Source: Symsagittifera roscoffensis (taxonomy: Eukaryota > Xenacoelomorpha > Acoela > Convolutidae). From it: a stretch of DNA of 64,000 nt. The DNA lies in contig NC_087062.1 in the NCBI RefSeq assembly GCF_963678635.1, positions 44,222,395 through 44,286,394 of the forward strand, written 5' to 3'. The translations under genes were made by a program, and so were the position numbers. This document shows positions 37,435-47,100 of the stretch, in pieces (position 1 is the stretch's first letter; the number at the start of each line of letters is the position of its first letter). A model generated the notes under the pieces. It had not been told where the DNA came from. It made no database searches and worked only from the letters and a program-made list of their open reading frames with translations.

Positions 37435-37680
37435 TGTGGTACCGTGTAGTACTGTTGCCACAGTAACCTTGGAGAAAGTGTTATTAATATTCTGTTATGT
37501 ATTGTTAGTATTATTCAAGGCCATCCATGCAGGCCAAACGTAACAGTCATTTGGACGGTTGCGATCTTAGAAGACACATGAACGTGATCTCTAACAAAAC
37601 CAAGTAAATCAAAAGACAAAATTAAATGTTTTCAATTATTCTCTTTTGTTCTTACCTACTCGTAGCATAACATTATCACA
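37435..37680 (+). repeat. 3' LTR
   Basis: 246 bp, identical to the 5' LTR as read, followed directly by the GCCTG target duplicate. Confidence 0.95.
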
Positions 37681-37685
37681 GCCTG

Positions 37686-38235
37686 TAACTAAAACTCAAA
37701 CAAATCACGAATTTCGCCGGTGTTAATTACTAACAGCTTTTGAGTAGTTAGATCCATCTATTTGAGGAGCTAAATTCTGGCATTATTTTTCTGATCAAGC
37801 GAAAGCAACCTGACGGCTATATTTTCATGTGTGGGACCCAAAATGAAAAACTTGTTCGAAAAAGCCTGTCGAATGTACAAAACTGCGCTGCAACGGTACA
37901 GCCAAACGCAAAATTTGTTGTCTTTGTATTTTAATTCGGAAAAACTTCACAATATTTTTCTGGGCATGAATAATCAAACAATTAAGGATTTGTCCATGGT
38001 ACTCAAAACTGCTCACTTTAAAAGCTAGATGACCACAACTCGCATTTTTACAACCTTTGATGTTCCTCTGTTAACACATCAAGATGAACACAGTAAACTG
38101 ACACAGGCCGAAAACAAAACTGTTACTTTGAATTTGAGAGGCCATTAAAGTTTATTTTTTATTATTTACTTCCAGAAAACATTTTTGTTTAAGAAAAGAT
38201 TGGTTTGTTTTGCTTTTTTAACTTTAAAAACTCAC
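37686..38235. other. Unassigned segment
   Basis: It holds a 65-codon open frame at 37831-38028 (MGPKMKNLFEKACRMYKTAL...) with a slight resemblance to the coiled-coil part of some DNA transposases. I cannot support that identity. Nothing else is recognised. Confidence 0.3.
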
Positions 38236-38346
38236 ACAGAGGCGAAGCTGTGCTTCGCAGACACTAGTGAGAACATGACGAAAAAGCAGCTCTATAAAAT
38301 GAAAGAAAATCATAATTTGCCACGAATTAGTGAAAAATCGGCAACG

Positions 38347-38402
38347 TGGCGGATTCGACCCTGGGACAATTATGAGTTTCACGCACCAACCACGGAGGCT
38401 TG
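38347..38402 (-). other. tRNA-Met-like SINE head (copy a)
   Basis: The minus strand reads GCCTCCGTGGTTGGTGCG, then an anticodon-like CTCATAAT, then GGGTCGAATCC. The D-arm is shortened and the acceptor stem does not close well, so this is a polymerase III promoter relic rather than a working tRNA gene. An identical copy lies at 38627-38682. Confidence 0.6.
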
Positions 38403-38626
38403 ACTATTCACAACACTAGTCACAAAAAAGCAGAGAACAGATGCTCTGAAATTTCCAATACTACAGGTTGTGATTGTTGCAAAAGTGACACCAAATGAGC
38501 ACTTTTATAAGCGAGTTAGTACGGAAAGGAAAGAGTGTTTGTACTAGCGAGAACATGACGAAAAAGCAGCTCTATAAAATGAAAGAAAATCATAATTTGC
38601 CACGAACTAGTGAAAAATCGGCAACG

Positions 38627-38682
38627 TGGCGGATTCGACCCTGGGACAATTATGAGTTTCACGCACCAACCACGGAGGCTTG
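38627..38682 (-). other. tRNA-Met-like SINE head (copy b)
   Basis: Exact repeat of 38347-38402 in the second half of the 280-bp tandem duplication. Confidence 0.6.
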
Positions 38683-38826
38683 ACTATTCACAACACTAGT
38701 CACAAAAAAGCAGAGAACAGATGCTCTGAAATTTCCAATACTACAGGTTGTGATTGTTGCAAAAGTGACACCAAATGAGCACTTTTATAAGCGAGTTAGT
38801 ACGGAAAGGAAAGAGTGTTTGTACTA

Positions 38827-40104
38827 ATACAACATGGTCAAAAACGTTTGATAGAAGCTCAATTTCAAATAAAATTCTTCATGTAATGATTTATTAGATA
38901 TCACTGTCCTTCCATTTTCCATGTTGCCTCAAGTAACTAATAAGAATTTCTTTGGTAATTTGAGAAAATCATTTAAATAGTTGTGAGAAAAGGATCATTA
39001 GGACAAGATGTGGCTCCACATGCAATTTTTTAATACAAATTTTAACTTTAAACCTTGAATCCCTCACTTAATTTGAAAATAAAGGGAATTTTAAGAAGCG
39101 AACTCCAAAACAGAAAATTGACATGGTAAATTTGACCGTGCACAAAGCAATGATGCAAAAACCAACACACACGAGACGGCGAATACCTCACAGGTCTTTT
39201 GCATTGTAAGTGAATTTAGCCACACTTTCAAAACTCCTAAAAATGGCGTACATATAGTATAAATCAACGGCAGGAAAAACTGATTAGTTCTTTCAGAAAA
39301 AAACGTCGACTTTCAAATTTCAAGTACATACTTGTATGCCTCATGGCAGTCGAACTTATGATTGCCAAATTTTGATAAAATTTACCATATTTATAAAAAG
39401 ACTGTAACAACAGGTAACTGTATTCAGCTGGTATATCTGAAAGTAAAATCCACTTTCGAAGTCCGTTATGTTTTTCCGAACTTCACACTTTTGCTGTTAG
39501 GTAGTGAATTTTTCCTTCCTAGTAACAAAAAATGATCTGATCTCAAAGAGAAATCGAAAGTCAAATCGCGATTGATCAAATTTGAGTGTAAAAATAGAAA
39601 TTTCCTGAAAACTGATTCGCACTAAACAAGTGCCCTTGACTTCATTGAATTACACTCAAGCAGACAGCAGACACTTAAGCGCCCATTTCTGGAGTCTCCC
39701 CTCATGACAATAGTGACAAAAGGCAATGGCGAAATATTGATTCCATGGTCAATGGAACTGTTTCTTACCTTAAAAGAACTAAAATGAACATTCTATTCAC
39801 CCGAAAAATCTTGGGTGAGCCAAAGGTTTCCAGATGAAACACTTGGCACATGTGAACAATTTCCATTTAAATGTACTATGTGAAAAATCTCCCAATAAAA
39901 TTGAGCGCAAAATGTAACCAATAAAGCCAGCATGCCAAATGCTGATTTCTGAAAAAGACTGCTTTCAACCAAGTGAACAATCTCACACTACATTTATTCA
40001 AGTGAGAGTTTTTTTGCTCGATCCAAAATAATTTATTCTTCTCCTTCGGATAAATCTGAAATCACCAACAGACAGATGAAGAAGAATCAATGAGCGCAAT
40101 TGGA
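38827..40104. other. Intergenic segment with weak dispersed-repeat traces
   Basis: Around 39440-39530 CCACTTTCGAA, CACACTTTTGCTGTTAG and CCTTCCT echo the family that includes 40105-40260. No gene or exon recognised. Confidence 0.4.
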
Positions 40105-40260
40105 TTATTAGGTAAAGTTTTTATTCCGCTGGGAAATCTGAAACCTAAATTCCACTTTCGAAACTAGAAATCAATCCCGTTTTTCGTTACCTTTACACTT
40201 TTGCTGTTAGATAATGGAGTTTGCCTTCCTTTTAACTAAAGAAATGAATTGAACTTAAAG
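40105..40260 (+). repeat. TTATTCCGCTGGGAAA-family dispersed repeat
   Basis: Landmarks in order are TTTTTATTCCGCTGGGAAA, CCACTTTCGAAACTAGAAATC, CGTTTTTCG, ACACTTTTGCTGTT and CCTTCCTTTTAAC. Diverged copies occur at 45173-45500, 50040-50375, 50395-50730 and 63750-64000, and inverted near 48950-49115. No coding capacity. Confidence 0.75.
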
Positions 40261-40505
40261 AAATCAACCTTCGAACCGCAAAAAAAGAGTAATTTTTAGC
40301 CTGTACAATATTTCAAAATTTTCTTAAAAAGAAAAAATCATCGCGACCTGTATCAAGTCTTAACTGAAGAAAACTAAAGCGCTCATTTCTTTACGCGATG
40401 ATTTTTTCTTTTTAAGAAAATTCTGAAATATTGTTCAGGCTCAAAATTACCTTTTCGCGGTTCGAAGATTGCTTTCTTCAAGATCAATTCATTTCTTTAG
40501 TTAAA
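40231..40505. repeat. Palindrome with ~115-bp arms
   Basis: The left arm 40231-40345 (TTTAACTAAAGAAATGAATT ... AAAAAATCATCGCG) is inverted at 40394-40505 (CGCGATGATTTTTTC ... TTCATTTCTTTAGTTAAA) with a ~48-bp spacer. Arms have several mismatches and small indels. It overlaps the end of a dispersed repeat, and sits 300 bp past the VIPAS39 stop codon, where it could be transcribed with the 3' UTR. Confidence 0.85.
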
Positions 40506-40506
40506 C

Positions 40507-40691
40507 CTTAACTACGTTAATCGGCTCTTAATCACTGTACAATTATATTTAATTAATTAACGAAATCTGATCAATGTTGGAGACCAAGAATACCAGGTCT
40601 TAACTACGTTTATCGACTCTTAATCACTATACAATTATATTTAATTAAATTAATTGAAATCTGATCAATGTTGGAGACCAAGAATACCAGG
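40507..40691 (+). repeat. ~92-bp tandem duplication
   Basis: CTTAACTACGTT...GAGACCAAGAATACCAGG occurs twice (from 40507 and from 40599) with a few differences. It lies in the likely 3' flank of VIPAS39. Confidence 0.85.
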
Positions 40692-40810
40692 ATGACTACG
40701 ATTGTCGAATAATTCATCTACTGTCGAATTAGTTGACTGATGAATAAACTAATTTGGGATTGAAACGGTGATCATCGAGTTTGTCGAGTTAACGTTTTGA
40801 GGATAATTTC

Positions 40811-41119
40811 TCATCTCTTCCACTTGATAGATCGATCTTCCAGGGCCCTCACTGCCTCTCTCATCTCCTTCGATCCAGGGGCGAGACGTGATGAGATCGC
40901 TTCCAGACTCAACTTGTCTCTGTTTTCAATGTGGGTCATCACTGCTGCCAGTTTGCAGTCCAGAATACCTGCCTGGGTCAGTCTGGCATGCTGGTCTTTG
41001 ATGCACATCAGATACTTACTCACTATGTCCGAAGGTGCCTGGCTCTCTGCTAGTAGTTGAGCCATGTTGTCGAAGCCTATTGCACAGTACGACCCCTTTC
41101 CAAGGCCACCACTCAGTTG
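40811..41119 (-). CDS. VIPAS39: VIPAS39 exon 7 (terminal)
   Basis: Acceptor TTAATTTCAG, phase 0. It encodes QLSGGLGKGSYCAIGFDNMA onward through DILDCK-type helices to RALEDRSIKWKR and TGA. This is the most conserved block against the known family C-terminus. Confidence 0.93.
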   Translation of the reverse strand, partial: QLSGGLGKGSYCAIGFDNMAQLLAESQAPSDIVSKYLMCIKDQHARLTQAGILDCKLAAVMTHIENRDKLSLEAISSRLAPGSKEMREAVRALEDRSIKWKR

Positions 41120-44100
41120 CTGAAATTAACCCAAATAAATCATAATAGTACACAATTCGTATTTCAAGAACAAAAAACCACTTAAATTGAAAACCGAAGC
41201 TGACAAAAATCTAACGTTAGCACTTGTGAATAAATTAGCTTCAGTCATAGCAGGTTGTGTTTCGGTTTGATTCATGGCTCCATTGAACCTAACCTTCTAG
41301 AAAATTAAGAAATTACTTATCGTGAAAAGTAAGAACAGAAATTAGTTTTCAAACAATTGGTCCCCGAAGCATAGAAAAGCCAGAATTTCTCACCATTAGA
41401 TAAATAAAGCCAGTATTCTCCAGCTGAAAACAGACCTACATTGAATACAAGAGCCCACACTGTGGTCAATATAAGACAACAATGGTCCAAGAGCACAACA
41501 AGCCTAAGAGTAGAACAAAATAATATTCGACACAGAGGCGAAGCTGCACTTCGCATACACAAGCAAAAATATAATGATAACGCTACTGGGAAAAAAACGA
41601 ATGAGAAAAACTTTGGTTCTACAAAATTTCTTAGGTGACGCACACCAATTATGAGTCTACATAATTGCTGACTGACGCAAGCCAATTATAACGGATTAGC
41701 AGTACCAGTCAATTTGGAAAAAAAAACGAAATCTACCAACTGACATGCCTCAATTTATAGAGCAGACGCATTTAAACTAGTATACGAAAAATTCATTAAA
41801 AACATCCGACCCTGCCCAGGTTCGAACCCTCTTATTTTGTTGCGGGTCTTCTTCCCTATCTCTACGCTACAGATCCATGATAACTTGAAGCTTAAGTGCT
41901 ACTTGAGGCCCAGCTAAGACCGGAAGTACCGGTTTGATATATTTTTTGAGTTGTTGTTTTGATGCGGGATGCAGTAGTTATTTAAAAACATTTAAGCATT
42001 GGGCTTCACCCAAAACCTTGTTTGTTGCTCTATTAAGAAATGAGTGAAAAAAAACGCAATTTTGGAACTTTCCAGAAACATGTCATTTTTTAAAAATGTT
42101 TCGGGTTCGAAGTTTAATGCTTAGCAGTTTATACACGGAGGCTTCTTACAACCTGTTGCCTTGATTAAACCTTTGATATCAGATTGAGTTGTTTTCGAGA
42201 AGTCAAAAGTTTGACAAAACGGACAAGAAATTAAACGTTGACTTTTATGAAGGCCATAACTTTTTTCGTGCTATAAAAATTGACCGAGAGCGCTTACACA
42301 GACGAGCTTCGCTCAACCCTTTCTTTCTTCAATAAACCTAAAATTTCAGGTTTGAGATGGTAGTTTTCAAGACAATTGAAGAAAAACTGCTAAAAACGAG
42401 GTTCATAAGTATTTGTGCACAAAAACTGGTTATAAACGTTTATGAAGTGGAGCTTCCCACAACCCGTTCCTCAAACTGAAACCAATATCTCAGATTCGGG
42501 AGGGTAGTTTCTGAAAAACGACGAATTTTTGACTGTTTAGTTGAAACTTTTTGTCGTTTTTCAGAAACTACCCTCCCGAATCTGAGATATTGGTTTCAGT
42601 TTGAGGAACGGGTTGTGGGAAGCTCCACTTCATAAACGGTTATGTCCAGTTTTTGTGCAGAAATACTTATGAACCTCGACTTTTCCGAGGGTCATAAACT
42701 TTTTAACCTGTTCTACCCAATAAACTTACAACAACCTGTTCTACCCAATGAACTCGAAATCGCAGATTTGCGTGGCTAGTTTTCGAGAAAATGTACAAAA
42801 TTCAAAAACTTGGGTCAAAAATTCCCCCACACACTTTCTCGAAGGCTGTAGAAAATGGGTTAAGGTAGACAAAAAAAAGGATAGGGAAGTAATCAAGCAC
42901 ACAGGGGAGTGGCCGGCCTTCCCATTAAAACCACAATTTTGAAAATCGGTAGTAGTTTTTGAGAACAACGAAAATTTTCATAAGCGTCTCAAAAAGTAAA
43001 TAATAATACAAAAAAACACATTTTCATCAGACCTGTTTTTATCAAAAAGGAGCTAGAGGCCAGCTTAAGCTTGAAATACCTGTTTGATAATTTATGAAAT
43101 TTTTGTATTGATGCGGAAGGACAAGGGTAAATTCCCTACAGACCTACAGCATAGAAAAGTAAATCCCAATTTAATGAATTCAAAATCTGTTATTTCATCA
43201 ATTACTTAAGTGTTCTTCGAAAATGAAGTGATAAAAAGAGGTTGAAAGATGCTTAAAACGTTGCTCATTAGATTTGCGTGGGTAGTTTTCGAGAAAGAGA
43301 AGTTAAAAAGTTCTCGGAGCGTGATAACTTTTGGTGAAAAAAATTTAGGCGTAATATTTTATGCAGCGGTGCTTTCCACAACCCACTCTACTCATTGAAA
43401 CCAAAACCTTAGATTTGAGAAAAATCGAAAAATTTCAAAAAACGGTAAAAAAAAATCGTGAATTCTACTTTTCTGAGGATCATAGCTTTTTGTCTGACAA
43501 AATTTGAGCGTAACCGCTATTGCAGGGGAGCTCCCTACAATCCGTCCTTTCGACTGAAACTAAAATACCAGATTTGGGAGGGTAGTTTTCCAGAAAACTT
43601 TCAGAAAATGGTCAAAAAATCGAGAAGTTAACTATTTTGAGTGCCATAATTTTTTGTGAAAAAAAAATTTGGGCGTAGCCTCTTATGCAGGAGAGCTTCC
43701 AACAACCTTTTCTAACCATTGAACCCAAAATCGCAGATTTGCGTGAGTAGTTTTTGAGAAAATGTATAAAATCTGAAAATTGGGGTAAAAAATTCACCCC
43801 ACACATCTTTTGAAGGCTGTAGAAAGTGGGGTAAGGCAAAAGCAGAGGATAGGGGAGTATAAAGGCACACAGGGGAGTGACCGGGATTTCCATTCGTACC
43901 ACTCTTTTCAAAATCGGCTGAGTAGTTTTTGAGAAAAACGAAAATTTTCCCAAGCGTCTCAAAAAAAACCCGATCCCATACGCTTTCAAAGTACCAGTTT
44001 TTATCAAACAGGAAATTGTAATATAATAGTATGTGTCTATAATCTTAGCATTGGCTGTATTTAATAGCTGGTTATTGATCAAAATGAACACTTTCTATTG

Positions 44101-47100
44101 AGCAACGCAACAATATTTGCGACTTAGGTTGGGAAAAAAAGGTGAGTTCAATCTATAACAAGCTATGCTTGTGTAAAAAAAAAATGAACTCAAACAATTC
44201 ACACATTCCAACGGCGCTATTGGTAACATAATTGGCGCAATTATAAGATTCATCTATTAGAAGAACAAAATTTCGATATTGTTTTTAGACTAATCTGTAA
44301 CAACCAATGGACCATGCCAAAGCGTGTAGGGGACGCAATATAAAATATTCTACAGAACTAGTATCAATGACAAACACTTGAATAGCGGGGTAAAAAATGG
44401 TCTGCTATTTGTAGCTTTGGTTAATTAGTTTTTCTGCTATTGGACTATTTTTGCTCAAAGCATCCCTCCGGCCTTAGCAAATTGAAGATAACAAACGGTA
44501 AAACAAAGTCAACTGATTAAAAAGTGATAATGAACTCAATGAGACCGAGCAGTAAGCTGTTCGATCCGTTTCGCAAACCATATTTTTCACAGTAGATAAA
44601 AAAAATGACAACCAAACCAAAACTGGCTTATCATTACATAGATTGGGTCTTATGCACTTAACGGCCCAAGATAAAAATTTCGATATCTTGAGCTATAAAT
44701 TATTCAGTCGAATCTGATTGGCCCCATCAAACTCAAGCAACACAGTCATGCGTTTCAGTCAACATTTCCAGCAGATAAAAACATAAGCCGAAATTTAAAA
44801 ATGTGGAGCTTAGTCAACTAATAAAACTAATTGCAAGTCAATTGTGAAACTTAGACCAGACAAGAAAAATTTTGTGAAATGGCTTCAACAGAACAAAAAA
44901 AATTACGTTTTGGTCATTTCGGCTAACAATCTTAACTGCTTGAAATGTATTTGAAATACCGTACAACGTTGTTGAATTAGCCAATCAGATCCAACCACGT
45001 AAATTTTAGTTCAAGATAGAGAGAAACTAATTTTACCCGTTTAGTGCATAAGACCCAATAGATCAATCATTTATCAAAGTTTTTTGCACTCATTGCAAAA
45101 AAAAGAACAAACCAGCACTGTACTGCGTAAGCAAACATAGCTATCGGACTGTTGGAAAATACTCAATGAACGCAAAGAAATAAAAAATACCAACTGGTTT
45201 TTTGAAAAAATTTCATTTTTTGATTTTCACTAAAGAAAACTTATTTGGCCTAAAGCTCTTTCAATTTCAAGAACAATTTATCATTTCAAATTGCGTGATA
45301 AAACGAAGCTAACTTGAAAAAAAAAAACTGAATCAATAGGTACTTTTTTATTCCGCTGGGAAACCTGAAAAGCAAAATCCGCTTTGGAAAGTAGAAATCA
45401 ATCCCGTTTTTCGTGACGTTTACACTTTTGCTGTTCGATAGTGGTTTGCATTCCTTTTAACAAAAGAAATGAACTGAACTTAAAAACAAATCAAAAGTAG
45501 AAACCTCGAAACATGAAGCTTTTTTTAATCTTTTTTAGGCCGACCAATTTGATTTTGTGAGCACCCCCAGAACACTAAAAAAACCTAGTTTGGCCAAACA
45601 CTTTGCTCCACAGGAAAATTTTGACACAGAAGCGAAGCTGTGCTTCGCTAACACACGGCCAAAAAACAGCTATCAAACGAATTAAGAAAAAGTAGAAATA
45701 GGCCTCGAATTAGCAAAAAACGCGGCTACGTGTCGGATTCGAATCTTCGACCTAGCAAACTTGGGTCTCACGCACGCACTACACTCAGCCACGGATGCTT
45801 AAAATCCCTAAAAATTAGCCACCAATAACGCCAATTTGCATGTAATAAAATTGCAGAGCACAAAGCCAAACTATGCATAAATTATGCATTAGAAAAAATT
45901 GCAAGATAGATTGAGTTGGAATAGTTCAGAAATCGAGCTTTTTATCATTGTACTGCTGTTTGAAACAAATAAATTTTTTCAGTTCATTTGATGAATTAAA
46001 AATGCATCAGCTGTGTTAACTTTTTACTAATCAAATGTCAAAGCACATATGATATTAATACTACTACCGCAGCCTACCGACTCAAAAGTGTCATCAAAAA
46101 GACTTTTATTTGGGACTTAGGTTGGAAAAAAAGTTCGTACTAATACACTTTGCTTCACAAGTGTAAAAAATAAACAGGTCAAAAAAAGCCTGGCGGTTTT
46201 TGGCGCGCGCTCCCCTTCAAAATTAGTATATATTGGCGCCCAAGACGCCTACAATGAATGTCATAAAATCATACAAAAGGGGGGACCCATTGGTTGTTGA
46301 GGGGGTCGAAATCCGCCCCTGATTCTAAAATATGCTTTTGAAAAATATTCAGCTCAAAAAATACTCTGCTTTTTGGGGAAAAACATGACGTCTAAAACAA
46401 TTGATCAATCAACCTACCCCAGTTGCACCTCCTGTGACTCCGCCCATGAATGAGGATGCGGCGGAGGAGAGGAATCCCTTGGTGACCATGAGTTGCTCAA
46501 TCTTGTCCCACTGTCTTCTACTGGCCAGCACTCTCACAACTGGCCACTGGAACTCCATCTCTGTCAGCTTGAATCTACTCTTGTACACAGAGGAGTCCAG
46601 AACCACATCTGAACACATAACTTGACAAATTGCAACCTGATTAATATTTTTGCACACTTGGTTGTTAATGCAGGAGATGGCCAGAAGAACGAATAACAAA
46701 AGCTAGTTTTTTCTCACTAGCACCTTCAAAAATGCTTTGCTTTCGAATAAAATCAAATGAGTTACAAAAAAGATATTTACGAACATATAATATTAACATG
46801 AAGGTTTCACTATCGATTAGATATCAAAATCAACAATTTAGGAGAAAGAAAAGCGTCACTAACTGGAAACCAAGAATTTTACCTAATTGTAAGATTCAGA
46901 GCATAACTAACATGGCTGCTGCCATGTACTACTACATTTTCCAAATGCGAGAAAAGAAGACTCGTGTGAAGTTACAGCAATGGTCATATTTGCACTTACC
47001 ATTTGAATTACTGCCAGTAGAAGTCTGCACTGAGTGTCTCACATTGGGGTGGTAGAACTCACAGTGGTGAATGGTGGACAACAGCGACTCTCCCGTTACT

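Larger units (their letters stand above)
31056..37680 (+). mobile_element. Ty3/gypsy-type LTR retrotransposon, complete but frame-broken
   Basis: A 6625-bp element bounded by two 246-bp LTRs that I read as identical, flanked by the 5-bp direct repeat GCCTG (31051-31055 and 37681-37685). The order is gag, protease, reverse transcriptase, RNase H, long spacer, integrase, C-terminal tail, then a short polypurine tract. Protease-RT-RNaseH-integrase order places it with Ty3/gypsy. No env-like membrane protein was seen. No standard tRNA-type primer site beginning TGG directly follows the 5' LTR; the sequence there is TGCGCAGCCAGCAGG. About eight frame breaks, many in A or T runs, and a missing piece of integrase make this copy non-autonomous as read. 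Confidence 0.95.
38236..38826 (-). repeat. tRNA-derived SINE with hairpin tail, tandemly duplicated
   Basis: Read on the minus strand, a tRNA-like head (38347-38402) is followed by a body and ends in a perfect GCGAAGC...GCTTCGC hairpin at about 38245-38261. A 280-bp segment containing the tRNA-like part is repeated (38262-38541 and 38542-38821), so there are two heads but only one hairpin. The head resembles elongator tRNA-Met: an ACTCATAATT anticodon region and a GGGTCGAATCC T-arm. Related elements lie at 41530-41880 and 45620-45802. Confidence 0.7.

Noticed and set aside
37831-38028. Transposase-like coiled-coil fragment (MKNLFEKACRMYKTAL...)
   Set aside because: Too short, with no diagnostic motif and no terminal repeats.
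38236-38270. Helitron 3' end (hairpin followed by CTAG)
   Set aside because: Only one of the hairpin copies is followed by CTAG. The constant partner of the hairpin is a tRNA-like head, which fits a SINE better.
38347-38402. Functional tRNA-Met gene
   Set aside because: The D-arm is shortened, the acceptor stem does not pair, and the sequence is part of a repeated element.
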